DNA of 64,000 bases, from NCBI RefSeq assembly GCF_022698165.1, contig NZ_JALDAY010000006.1, forward strand, positions 310,001 to 374,000. The letters are read 5' to 3'. Under the pieces are notes generated by a model. The model was not told the origin of the DNA, did no database searches, and saw nothing but the letters and a program-made list of their open reading frames with translations. This stretch comes from Streptomyces cylindrosporus (lineage in GTDB: Bacteria; Actinomycetota; Actinomycetes; Streptomycetales; Streptomycetaceae). Positions 16,857 through 25,167 of the stretch are shown one piece after another; positions within the stretch are counted from its first letter, which is position 1, and every line of letters begins with the position of its first letter. The position numbers were made by a program, and so were the translations under genes.

Positions 16857-18581
16857 TCATCGCAGGGCTTCCTCGGTCGGCGCCGCGGGCTGCGGGGCGG
16901 GTAGGGCGGGCAGCAGTCCGGCCGTCTCCAGGTGGTCGCGGGCGGCGCGGATGGCCTCGGGCGTGGTGGCGTACTCCCTGCCGTCACGGCACAGCAGGTC
17001 CAGCGCGCCGACCGATTCCAGGACCTGCCGCTGTCCCGGGCGGATCCCGGAGGCGAGGACCGTGATGCCACGGCGTCGCAGCCTCCGCACCGCGTCCTTG
17101 AGGACCAGGGCGCCGGTTGCGTCCATGGTTGTCACGCGGGACATGCGCAGGATCACCACCCGGACGTCGGCCACTTCCGTCAGCTCCAGCAGGAAGCGGT
17201 GGGCGGCGGCGAAGAAGAGCGGACCGTCGATGCGGTACGCCACGATGTGCTGCGCCAGCAGTGCGTGTTCCTCGGCGCTGTGGTCGCCCCGGTCGAGCGG
17301 GACCTCGTCGAAGCGGGCCTGCTTGGCCACGGCACGCAGGGCCAGCGCGCCTGCCACGGCCAGGCCGATGACGACGGCGTACACGAGGTCGAGCGCGAGG
17401 GTCGCGGCGGCGGTCAGCACCAGGATCAGGGCGTCGGACCGGGTCGCCTTGGCCATGGCCTTGAGGGATCCGACCTCGACCATGCGCACGGCCGTGGCCA
17501 GCAGCACGCCGGCCAGGGCGGCCAGAGGGATCCGTGAGACGAGGGGTGCCGCCGCGAAGACGATCACCGTCAGGATCGCGGCATGGGTGAGGGAGGCGAG
17601 GCGGGAGCTCGCGCCGGTGCGGACATTGACCGCGGTGCGGGCGATCGCCCCGGTCGCGGGGACGCCGCCGAACAGCGGGGCGGCGATGTTGGCCAGTCCC
17701 TGGCCGAACAACTCCCGGTCGGGGTCGTGCTGCTGACCGACCGTCATGCCGTCGGCGACCGACGCCGACAGCAGCGACTCCAGGGCCGCCAGGGCGGTGA
17801 CCGCCACGGCCGGGGCGGCGAGCGAGCCGAGTGAGCCGAGGTCCAGGAAGGACAGCGAGGGTACGGGCAGTCCGGACGGCAGGTCGCCGATCGGTTTGGC
17901 CCCGTCGAGATGAGCGACCTGAGCGACCACCGTCGCGGCGATCACGGCCAGGATCGAGAACGGCACGGTCGGCCGCCACCGGGCCCCGGCCAGCATGACC
18001 GCCGCCACGGCGACGGCGAAGCCGACGGCGGTCCAGTTCGGGGACTGCGCGAACTCCTCTACCGCCCGCCAGGTGACCACCAGCACCTGGTCGCCCGCGG
18101 GCTTGGGCACGCCCAGCGCGTTCGGGATCTGCTGGAGCCCGATCACGCAGGCGATGCCGAGGGTGAAGCCCTCGACGACGGGAGCCGGGATGTACCGCAT
18201 GTAGCGTCCGGCCCGGGACAGAGCCAGCGCGACCAGCAGCACGCCGGCCATCAGACCGACCGTGAGCACGCCCGTCGGCCCGTACTCGCCGACGATCGGC
18301 ACGAGGACCACCGTCATCGCGCCGGTCGGCCCCGACACCTGCAGATTCGATCCGCCGAACAGGGCGGCGAACGCGCCCGCGACCACGGCGGTCGCCAGGC
18401 CCGCCTCGGCGCCGAGCCCGGAAGAGACCCCGAACCCGAGCGCGAGCGGCAGCGCGACGACGGCCACGGTCAGCCCGGCCAGCAGATCCCGGCGCGGGTC
18501 GCGCCGCATGTCGACAAGGTCGGCGCGCCGGGGCAGCACCGCCACCAGCCGGCCCCTCACCGCCCTGACTGCCGACGTCAT
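16857..18581 (-). CDS. SulP-family anion transporter with C-terminal STAS domain
   Basis: Membrane transporter of 574 residues. The SulP core has 10-14 hydrophobic spans (residues about 30-430), including LLAGLTVAVVALPLALGFGV, VSGPTGAMTVVL and the ESLLSASVADGM signature. A C-terminal STAS domain follows (about 460-550: AYRIDGPLFFAAAHRFL, MSRVTTMDATGALVL). The family carries sulfate, bicarbonate, dicarboxylates or other anions; the substrate is not predictable here. Start 18581 gives the normal N-terminus (MTSAVRAVRGRL), whereas the open frame extends to 18737 through sequence that looks like leader. It is followed on the same strand by an ArsR gene, and its upstream region carries the same AATTGC-N8-GCAATT sequence found before that regulator. 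Confidence 0.9.
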   Translation of the reverse strand: MTSAVRAVRGRLVAVLPRRADLVDMRRDPRRDLLAGLTVAVVALPLALGFGVSSGLGAEAGLATAVVAGAFAALFGGSNLQVSGPTGAMTVVLVPIVGEYGPTGVLTVGLMAGVLLVALALSRAGRYMRYIPAPVVEGFTLGIACVIGLQQIPNALGVPKPAGDQVLVVTWRAVEEFAQSPNWTAVGFAVAVAAVMLAGARWRPTVPFSILAVIAATVVAQVAHLDGAKPIGDLPSGLPVPSLSFLDLGSLGSLAAPAVAVTALAALESLLSASVADGMTVGQQHDPDRELFGQGLANIAAPLFGGVPATGAIARTAVNVRTGASSRLASLTHAAILTVIVFAAAPLVSRIPLAALAGVLLATAVRMVEVGSLKAMAKATRSDALILVLTAAATLALDLVYAVVIGLAVAGALALRAVAKQARFDEVPLDRGDHSAEEHALLAQHIVAYRIDGPLFFAAAHRFLLELTEVADVRVVILRMSRVTTMDATGALVLKDAVRRLRRRGITVLASGIRPGQRQVLESVGALDLLCRDGREYATTPEAIRAARDHLETAGLLPALPAPQPAAPTEEALR

Positions 18582-18743
18582 CGCCCGGTCACCCGGAGGG
18601 AACGGAGCCGAACGGACAGGACTCCGGCCTGATACAGCGGAACGGACACGACCCCTCGGCCTCCCTACGAGCACCACCCCGTGGGTGACGCGAAAAGCCG
18701 TGTCCGCGGCTACCTGCGAACACAGCCAACAAAGCATCTAACC

Positions 18744-18763
18744 AATTGCGAAATTTTGCAATT
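18744..18763. promoter_or_regulatory. candidate ArsR operator upstream of the SulP gene
   Basis: AATTGC-N8-GCAATT, identical in both half-sites and spacing to the core of the repeat at 16795-16830; both also share flanking GGAATTGC on the minus strand. It stands 163-182 bases before the SulP start, almost the same distance as the other copy from the ArsR start. Confidence 0.6.
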
Positions 18764-18805
18764 CCGCATCACGCCCTGAGACACGACCAAGGCCTGCGTG
18801 ACCGG

Positions 18806-20344
18806 CTACGGGCCGACGCGGTAGACGTCCTTGACCTTCACCTCGGTGACGCCGCGGCCTTCGGGGAACACGGTGCGCCAGTCGCCGATGACGTGGAGCT
18901 CGTCCGTGCCCATCGCGCGAACGACCATCAGACCCTCGTCGTACGCGCGATGGGCCTTCCACCAGAGGTTGGCGAAGGCCTGGCTGCGGATGAGGTGCAT
19001 CCAGTCGGTGCGGTACAGCTCCCGGTTGTAGTTCGACTCGCCGAGCGTGGAGACGAACTTCGAGTACATCGCCTTGACGTACTCCAGCGTCACCTCGTCG
19101 TCCTCCGCGATGGCCCGGTCCCGGGCGTCCTTGAGGGCGACGCGGAACTTCTCCAGCAGGCCCTCGGTGGCCCCGGAGGTCCACGACTCGTGGATCTCCG
19201 GCGGGTCGCACAGTCCGTACTTCGGGCCGGAGATGCGCAGCAGGAGCCGCAGGGTCGACTCGGTCACCCACAGCGGACCCGGCTCGTCCCGGCTGCCGAT
19301 CGGGTTGGGCAGGTAGGCGTCGTGGTCCCAGTCGGGCGGGGTGATCAGGTGGACGCCTGCGCGGCGCGGGTTGTGGTGGTTGCCGGTGGAGTGTTCCAGT
19401 TGGCCGAGCGGCAGATGGGTCTTCAGCGCGCTCAGGTAGGCGCCGTTGACGTCGAGCGCGGTGATCTCGTGCTCTCCGGGCGGCAGTTCGGGCCGTGCCC
19501 ACTTGGGTCGGGCCTCCCAGATCTGGTCGGCGCCGCGGGCGGACTGCTTGCGCAGGACGTCGGGCAGCCACGGGTGGGCGATCACGTCGTAGCGGCCGCC
19601 CTTGCGGGTGTGGTCCAGCAGCGCCATCGCGTCCGGGATCGCCCGCTTCACCAGCGCGGCGGTCGCCCTGTCCACGTCGCCGGAGTGCTCGGCGAGCGCG
19701 GCGGCGACAGCGGTGGCGATCAGGTCCGGGTCGTCGACGGCCTTCATACGACGGCCGACCGGGACGACCCGGACGCCGCGTCCGTCCTGCCGCTGCCGGC
19801 CGGAAGACTGCGCGCGCTGGGGTGATGTACGGGAAGCGGCCCTCTCCGGCGGGGAAGGCTCGGGTGTCCGCGCGGTCTCGGCGTGCTCGCACTCGGCGGG
19901 GTCCAGATGCTGAGGGAATCCGGCGACCTGGTGCCGGGCGGGCTGTCCGCACAGCACGCACGGCTGGGGCGCGGCGAGGACGTCGACATCGTCGTCCTGC
20001 GCGGCCGTCGGCTCGGCATCAGCGTGCAGCTCGGCATCGGTGTGGGACTCGTCCTCCGGCTCCTCGCCCGGAGCTGCCTCCCCGGCCGTCTCCGATGCCT
20101 CGGCGGCCAGTTTCGTCCGCGCTCCTTCGAGGAAGTACGCGTACTTCTCGCGTACTTCGCCACTTGGGTCCCGTCCCGACTCCCAGCCCCCGACCGTGGA
20201 CGGGCTGACTCCCAGCGCCTGGGCGAGCTGTGTGCGCGAGAGGTTCAGTTCCTCGCGCAGGGTGCGCCGCTCCTCGGCCGACGGCAGCGCCACCTCCTTC
20301 TTCGCGCCTGCGAGCAGCGCGTCGATCGCGCCGAAGTCCGTCAT
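18806..20344 (-). CDS. Tap-like HTH protein with DNA-polymerase-B-like motifs
   Basis: Protein of 512 residues. It has an XRE helix-turn-helix at about 25-65 (LNLSRTQLAQALGVSPSTVGGWESGRDP) and an acidic, low-complexity middle containing a Cys/His cluster (CVLC, C152). The C-terminal domain (about 285-490) resembles Streptomyces telomere-associated protein Tap as I know it. Three segments recall family B polymerase motifs: LDVNGAYLSAL (Asp298, motif A), YVKAMYSKFVSTLGE (Lys424, motif B) and MGTDEL (Asp481, motif C). The resemblance to polymerase is inference by eye. Its start overlaps the stop of a small HTH gene (ATGA), so they are a two-gene unit. No terminal-protein gene or telomere lies nearby, so a telomere role is not shown. 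Confidence 0.65.
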   Translation of the reverse strand: MTDFGAIDALLAGAKKEVALPSAEERRTLREELNLSRTQLAQALGVSPSTVGGWESGRDPSGEVREKYAYFLEGARTKLAAEASETAGEAAPGEEPEDESHTDAELHADAEPTAAQDDDVDVLAAPQPCVLCGQPARHQVAGFPQHLDPAECEHAETARTPEPSPPERAASRTSPQRAQSSGRQRQDGRGVRVVPVGRRMKAVDDPDLIATAVAAALAEHSGDVDRATAALVKRAIPDAMALLDHTRKGGRYDVIAHPWLPDVLRKQSARGADQIWEARPKWARPELPPGEHEITALDVNGAYLSALKTHLPLGQLEHSTGNHHNPRRAGVHLITPPDWDHDAYLPNPIGSRDEPGPLWVTESTLRLLLRISGPKYGLCDPPEIHESWTSGATEGLLEKFRVALKDARDRAIAEDDEVTLEYVKAMYSKFVSTLGESNYNRELYRTDWMHLIRSQAFANLWWKAHRAYDEGLMVVRAMGTDELHVIGDWRTVFPEGRGVTEVKVKDVYRVGP

Positions 20345-20652
20345 GACGTACGCCCCTCGGTGGCAGCGGAACGGTGGGGGCCGGCCTGGCGGCCGAGGGC
20401 GCGGCGGCGCGCGGCGGGCAGCGCCTCCGTGGCCCGGGTGGGGCCGGCGAGCAGGTCGAGGACGTCGATGCCGTAGTGCGCGGCGACGGCCTCGCAGTCG
20501 GCGAGGCTCCAGCCGGCGCTGCCGGACTGACGGCGGCTCACCTGGGCCTGGCTCACGCCCAGGACGGCGGCGAGTTCGGTCTGCGACTCGCCGGTCGCGT
20601 GCAGGAGCGCCGCCACCGCCGATCGCACCCGATCCTCAAGGCTCATACCCAT
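20341..20652 (-). CDS. small XRE-family helix-turn-helix protein
   Basis: DNA-binding protein of 103 residues with a Cro/CI-type helix-turn-helix in the first 45 residues (ESQTELAAVLGVSQAQVSRRQSG), then a region naming it as XRE-like (ADCEAVAAHYGIDVLDLL). The stop overlaps the start of the Tap-like gene (ATGA), so the two are translated together. No Shine-Dalgarno sequence precedes the ATG at 20652; the alternative ATG at 20646 is similar. A leaderless transcript is possible. It probably represses its own operon through the inverted repeat 35 bases upstream. Confidence 0.8.
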   Translation of the reverse strand: MGMSLEDRVRSAVAALLHATGESQTELAAVLGVSQAQVSRRQSGSAGWSLADCEAVAAHYGIDVLDLLAGPTRATEALPAARRRALGRQAGPHRSAATEGRTS

Positions 20653-20686
20653 GAGGGGGAAGTTACCACTCTCACCTCATGAAACA

Positions 20687-20699
20687 TGCGTTTTACGCA
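20687..20699. promoter_or_regulatory. short palindrome before the XRE/Tap-like operon
   Basis: TGCGT-TTT-ACGCA, perfect 5-base arms with a 3-base centre, 35-47 bases upstream of the XRE gene start. Its size and place fit an XRE repressor operator. Nothing proves the pairing. Confidence 0.4.
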
Positions 20700-20821
20700 A
20701 CACCTGGCGATCAACAGGAGTCGAGCGGTCAACTGCCGCTGCCCACAGGGCACATGACTCGTCCGGCGTACGATGATCGAGTACTCGGCCCACCCTGACT
20801 CATCGGCGTGATGGAGCTGCA

Positions 20822-21610
20822 ATGACGACCGACCCACAGCCGTCCGTGCGCATCGACACCGGCAAGGCGCATCCCGCGCGGGTCTACGACTGGCTGCTGG
20901 GCGGCAAGGACAACTACCCCGTCGACGAGGCCGTGGGCGCGCTGCTGCCGCCCGAGGCCAGGGATGCGGCGCGGCAGAACCGGCAGTTCATGCACCGGGC
21001 CGCGGCCTGGCTCGCCGCACAGGGCGTCGATCAGTTCCTGGACATCGGGACCGGGATCCCCACCGAGCCCAATCTGCATCAGATCGTCCAGGGCATCGTG
21101 CCGACGGCGAAGGTCGTGTACGCCGACAACGATCCGATCGTGCTGCGGCACGCCGAGGCGCTGCTGGTCAGCAGTCCGGAGGGGGTCACCGACTACATCG
21201 AGGCCGATGTGCGCCGACCCGACGGCATCGTCGAGCACGCGCGGCACGTCCTGGATTTCGAGCGGCCCATCGCGCTGTCGCTCATCGCGCTGATGCACTT
21301 CATCACCGACGAGCAGGGGGCCGGGGACATCGTCCGCGATCTGGTCGCCACGCTGCCGCCGGGCAGCTATCTGGTGCTCTCGCACGCGGCTTCCGACCTG
21401 TATCCGGAACTCGCCGAGCAGGTCACCGAGCAGTACGCCAAGGGCGGTATCCGGCTGGCGTTCCGTACCCGGCCCGAGGTCGAGCGCTTCTTCGACAGTC
21501 TGGAGCTCGTCCCGCCGGGTCTGGTCACCGCGACCGAGTGGACAACCCCCGACCTGCCCGCCGACCCGGAGGGCAGCGGCATCTACGCGGGAGTGGCACG
21601 CATCGGCTGA
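20822..21610 (+). CDS. SAM-dependent methyltransferase, DUF574 family
   Basis: Protein of 262 residues in the actinomycete-specific DUF574 (S-adenosyl methyltransferase) family. Hallmarks are the N-terminal ARVYDWLLGGKDNYPVD, the SAM-binding loop FLDIGTGIPTEPNLHQ and the acidic strand VVYADNDPIVL. These proteins are very numerous in Streptomyces and mostly of unknown substrate. The ATG is supported by GGAG four bases before the GCA-ATG. It is a single-gene unit, divergent from the XRE/Tap-like operon and convergent with the L,D-transpeptidase gene. Confidence 0.9.
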   Translation: MTTDPQPSVRIDTGKAHPARVYDWLLGGKDNYPVDEAVGALLPPEARDAARQNRQFMHRAAAWLAAQGVDQFLDIGTGIPTEPNLHQIVQGIVPTAKVVYADNDPIVLRHAEALLVSSPEGVTDYIEADVRRPDGIVEHARHVLDFERPIALSLIALMHFITDEQGAGDIVRDLVATLPPGSYLVLSHAASDLYPELAEQVTEQYAKGGIRLAFRTRPEVERFFDSLELVPPGLVTATEWTTPDLPADPEGSGIYAGVARIG

Positions 21611-21653
21611 ATCCGCCCCCGCGGGGGTGTCCCGCGGGGGTGTCCGATCGGCC

Positions 21654-22640
21654 TTACAGGGTCGCGGTCGTCTGCTCCCCGGACGCGCTGCCGGAGAGCC
21701 ACTGGTTCCAGTCCAGGTTGAAGTCGGCGTAGCCGTTGTCGGCCGGGGCCTTGCCGCGGGGAGAGCCGGTGATCGTGACGGGGTCGCCCTGCTTGACCTG
21801 GCCGTAGAACCACTTGGCGTCCGACATGGACAGGTGGACGCAGCCGTGCGAGCCGCGGGCGCTGCCGCTGCCCGGGTTGGGGTCGCCGGTCGAGTAGTGC
21901 ACGTACGTGCCGGACTGGGTCAGGTGGACATCCCAGGGCAGCGTCAGGTCGTAGTAGTTGGCGCTGCCCTTGTCGCAGCTGATGCCGACGCTGCAGGAGG
22001 TCATGTGGACCTTCTCCTGCTTGTCGATGACGGCCATCGTGCCGTCCCACGTCGGGTACTGGGCGCTGCCCGCGTTGATGGACAGCGTGCGCACCAGCGC
22101 GCCGTTCTTGGTCACCTTCATGGTGTGGTTGGTGACGGAGACGTCCGCGCGGACATCGTCGCCGATCTTGAAGGTGTGCGTGTAACCGTGCACGCCGTAA
22201 CGGCCGTTGCCGTTGCTGACGCCGGTCATGTCGGCGTCGATCTTCACCGTCGTACCGGAGGGCCAGTAGGTCTTCGGCCGCCAGTCGGCGCGCCGGTCGC
22301 CCATCCAGTGCCAGGCACCCTCCACGGGCTGCGAGGCGCTCACCTTCATGTGCTTCTCGACGTTGGCGCGCGCCTTGGCCGCCACCGGGTTGGTGAAGAC
22401 CACCGAGATCGGCATGGCCACGCCGACCGTGGTCCCCGACTGCGGCATGATCGTGTCCAGCAGCATGGGCGGGCCCGCGGGCTTCGTCGGTGACGGCGAG
22501 GCACTCGCGCTCGCCTTGCCCGACGCCTTGGCGTCCGCCCCGCTCGCCTTGTCGCTGCCGCCTCCGCCGCAGGCGCTCGCGCCCATCAGCGTGGCGACCG
22601 TGACGAGTGCGATTCCTATGCCACCCCTGCGCCGTCCCAC
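21654..22640 (-). CDS. L,D-transpeptidase lipoprotein with Ig-like domain
   Basis: Cell-envelope enzyme of 328 residues that makes 3-3 peptidoglycan cross-links or attaches proteins to the wall. From a GTG at 22640 the N-terminus is a short lipoprotein signal (RRRGGIGIALVTVATLMGASAC, lipidated Cys24); longer in-frame starts at 22719 or 22730 would place about 50 residues before the lipobox and lack a ribosome site. A Ser/Ala/Lys-rich linker follows, then a bacterial Ig-like domain (TIMPQSGTTVGVAMPISV) and the YkuD catalytic domain with the active-site motif SHGCVHLS. It is the upstream neighbour of a minus-strand MMPL exporter but separately promoted, with a Crp-like palindrome in the upstream region. 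Confidence 0.85.
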   Translation of the reverse strand: MGRRRGGIGIALVTVATLMGASACGGGGSDKASGADAKASGKASASASPSPTKPAGPPMLLDTIMPQSGTTVGVAMPISVVFTNPVAAKARANVEKHMKVSASQPVEGAWHWMGDRRADWRPKTYWPSGTTVKIDADMTGVSNGNGRYGVHGYTHTFKIGDDVRADVSVTNHTMKVTKNGALVRTLSINAGSAQYPTWDGTMAVIDKQEKVHMTSCSVGISCDKGSANYYDLTLPWDVHLTQSGTYVHYSTGDPNPGSGSARGSHGCVHLSMSDAKWFYGQVKQGDPVTITGSPRGKAPADNGYADFNLDWNQWLSGSASGEQTTATL

Positions 22641-22738
22641 GACCCGACCCGCTCTCTCGATCCCGACCCCTGTAAGGTCCGCCTCCTTGTCAGACAGGGA
22701 TCCCCCGGGTCGCAGTTCCATGCGGCACACACATGTTT

Positions 22739-22754
22739 AGTGATCCACATCACT
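22739..22754. promoter_or_regulatory. Crp-like palindrome upstream of the L,D-transpeptidase
   Basis: AGTGAT-CCAC-ATCACT, which contains GTGA-N6-TCAC, the core recognised by actinobacterial Crp proteins. It lies about 100 bases upstream of the lipoprotein start. Only one copy is visible, so chance is possible. Confidence 0.35.
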
Positions 22755-22822
22755 CGCGCTTGGCGTTCCGCGGACGCGCGAACCGGTGGCGCTTCGGTGT
22801 TCTCGCGCCGATGCGCAAACCC

Positions 22823-25051
22823 TCAGGCAGGTGTGGGGCTCTTGTCGTCCGTGCTGTCCGTGTGTCCCTCTTCCGGCTGTGCCGTCGGCGCCGGGTGGGT
22901 GCGGCTGAGGGCCTCGCCCTCCACGTCGAGGTGCGGCAGGATCCGGTCCAGCCAGCGCGGCAGCCAGGCGACCTTGTCGCCGAGGAGGGCGAGGACCCCC
23001 GGGACGAAGGCCATGCGGACCACGAACGCGTCGAACAGGACGGCGATCGCGAGGCCGAAGCCGATCATCTTGATCATGGAGTCGTCGGCGGTGACGAAGC
23101 CCGCGAACACCGCGATCATGATGAGCGCGGCCGCGGCCACCACCCGGGCGCTGTAGCGGAACCCGGTGGTGATGGACTCGCCGGCCCCCTGCCCGTGGAC
23201 GTACGCCTCACGGATGCGGGAGACGAGGAACACCTCGTAGTCCATGGCGAGGCCGAAGACGATGCCCACGAGGAAGATCGGCATCATGCTCATGATCGGC
23301 CCGGTGGACTCGACGCCGATCAGCGAGGCGCCCCAGCCCCACTGGAAGACCGCGACCACGCAGCCGAGGGCCGCGAGCACCGAGAGCAGGAAGCCCATGG
23401 CCGCCTTCAGCGGGATGAAGATCGACCGGAAGACCATCATCAGCAGGACGACGGCCAGGCCGACGACGACGATCAGATACGGGATCAGGGCGCCCTGGAC
23501 CTTCTGGGCGACGTCGATGTTGAGCGCGGTGGTGCCGGTGACCTCGAAGGTCGCGCCTGTGCCGGCCACGGTCGCCGCTCGCTCGTCGCGGATCGTGTGG
23601 ACGAGGTCCTCGGTCTTCTTGTCGGTCGGCGCCCACTGCGGTACGGCGGAGAAGACCGCGGTGTCGCCCGCCTGGTTGAAGCGGGGTGCGGTGACCGACA
23701 CGACGCCCGGGGTGGCACCGATCTTCTTCTCGATCGTCGCCACGGCGGCCTTGGGGTCGCCGGTTCCTTTGGCGTCGACCACCACGGTCAGCGGGCCGTT
23801 GAAGCCGGGGCCGAAGCCCTGGGCGAGGTCGTCGTAGGCGCGGCGCTCGGTGGTGGAGGTGGGCTTGGCCTCGTCGCCGGGCATGCCGAGCTGGAGGTCG
23901 AGGACCGGGATGGCCAGCACGATCAGGGAGACCATCGCGGTGAACCGTACGGGGAAGGGGTGGCGCTGTACGAACTCGGCCCAGCGGCTTCCGCGGTTGC
24001 CCAGCACGCCCTGCACGCGCCGCCCGGTCAGCCGGTAGCGGCGGGAGAGGACCGCGCGCGGCCAGAAACCGATCAGGGCCGGGACGAGGGTCAGGCACAC
24101 GCACACGGCGATCACGACCGCGCCGGCCGCGCACAGGCCCATCTTGGTGAGCATGGGGATGCCGACCACGGACAGCCCGGCGAGCGCGATGACCACGGTG
24201 AGCCCGGCGAAGACGACCGCCGAGCCCGCCGTGCCGACGGCGAGGCCAGCCGCCTCCTGCTCGTCGTGGCCGTTGGCCCGTTCCTCGCGGTAGCGGGAGA
24301 CGACGAACAGGGCATAGTCGATGCCGCAGGCCAGGCCCAGCATGGTGGCCAGCGTGCCGGTCGTCGAGGACAGCCCGAACGCGCTCGCCAGCGCCGTGAT
24401 GGCGGTCATGCTGATGCCCACGCCCAGTACCGCGGTCAGCAGCGGCAGCCCGGCCGCGGCCAACGAGCCGAAGGTGACGAGCAGGACGACGGCGGCGACG
24501 ACGATGCCGATCACCTCGCCGACACCGCCCGCCTCGGGTGTGCTCGCCAGCGCGGTGCCGCCCATCTCGACAGTCAGGCCCGCGTCACGGGCGGACTGTG
24601 CGGCGCCGCGCAGGGTGTTCTTGGCGGCGTCGGTGAGGTCGTTGGCCGCCTCGGTGTAGGTGATGGTCGCGAACGCCGTCGAGCCGTCCTTGCTCACCGC
24701 CTGCGCCTGGAAGGGGCCGACGGCGGAGGCGACCTGCGGCCCGTCGGCCGCCTGGGTCACGGCCTTGTCGATGGCCGCCCGGTTGGCGGGCGAGGTGACC
24801 TTCTGCCCGGTCGGGGCGACGAACACCATCCGGGCGGTCGCGCCGTCGGCGGTGGCTCCCGGGAAGCGCTGCTCCATCAGGTCGAACGCGCGCTGGGCCT
24901 CGATACCGGGTGCGGAGAACGTGCTGTCGGGTGCCGCGGGCGCCTTGGCGGAGGCGAAGCCGAGGGCGGCGAGGACCGCGACCCACAGGAGAGTGACGTA
25001 CCAGCGCCGCCGGAAGGCGAAGGAACCCAGCCGAAACAGCAGCGAAGCCAT
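22823..25051 (-). CDS. MMPL/RND-family membrane transporter
   Basis: Large membrane protein of 742 residues with two MMPL halves, each with six predicted membrane spans and an extracytoplasmic loop domain. Recognisable segments are LFRLGSFAFRRRWYVTLLW at the N-terminus, GCGIDYALFVVSRYREERANG after the first loop, and FGLAMDYEVFLVSRIREAY in the second half, the proton-relay Asp-Tyr pairs of the family. The C-terminus is cytosolic and Thr/Ser-rich. Relatives export lipids or drugs. Start 25051 is taken because AAGGGG is eight bases upstream, better than 25060. It is a separate unit from the sigma-factor pair upstream on the same strand. Confidence 0.9.
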   Translation of the reverse strand: MASLLFRLGSFAFRRRWYVTLLWVAVLAALGFASAKAPAAPDSTFSAPGIEAQRAFDLMEQRFPGATADGATARMVFVAPTGQKVTSPANRAAIDKAVTQAADGPQVASAVGPFQAQAVSKDGSTAFATITYTEAANDLTDAAKNTLRGAAQSARDAGLTVEMGGTALASTPEAGGVGEVIGIVVAAVVLLVTFGSLAAAGLPLLTAVLGVGISMTAITALASAFGLSSTTGTLATMLGLACGIDYALFVVSRYREERANGHDEQEAAGLAVGTAGSAVVFAGLTVVIALAGLSVVGIPMLTKMGLCAAGAVVIAVCVCLTLVPALIGFWPRAVLSRRYRLTGRRVQGVLGNRGSRWAEFVQRHPFPVRFTAMVSLIVLAIPVLDLQLGMPGDEAKPTSTTERRAYDDLAQGFGPGFNGPLTVVVDAKGTGDPKAAVATIEKKIGATPGVVSVTAPRFNQAGDTAVFSAVPQWAPTDKKTEDLVHTIRDERAATVAGTGATFEVTGTTALNIDVAQKVQGALIPYLIVVVGLAVVLLMMVFRSIFIPLKAAMGFLLSVLAALGCVVAVFQWGWGASLIGVESTGPIMSMMPIFLVGIVFGLAMDYEVFLVSRIREAYVHGQGAGESITTGFRYSARVVAAAALIMIAVFAGFVTADDSMIKMIGFGLAIAVLFDAFVVRMAFVPGVLALLGDKVAWLPRWLDRILPHLDVEGEALSRTHPAPTAQPEEGHTDSTDDKSPTPA

Positions 25052-25167
25052 GAACTGCACCCCTTACGGTCGGCCCCCGGTGATCAAAGTGTGGAGCCGG
25101 GGTGGGCCGTCCGCACGCCGGGGCGTCGGGGAGCCGGAGATCTCCGGCCGGCGGCGCTGGAGCCGGC

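Noticed and set aside
18806..20652. Integrated plasmid or prophage around the Tap-like pair
   Set aside because: No integrase, tRNA attachment site, replication or transfer genes are seen on either side.
21611..21653. Repeated CGCGGGGGTGTCC between methyltransferase and transpeptidase genes
   Set aside because: Short GC-rich repeat between convergent genes; may help termination but forms no convincing stem.
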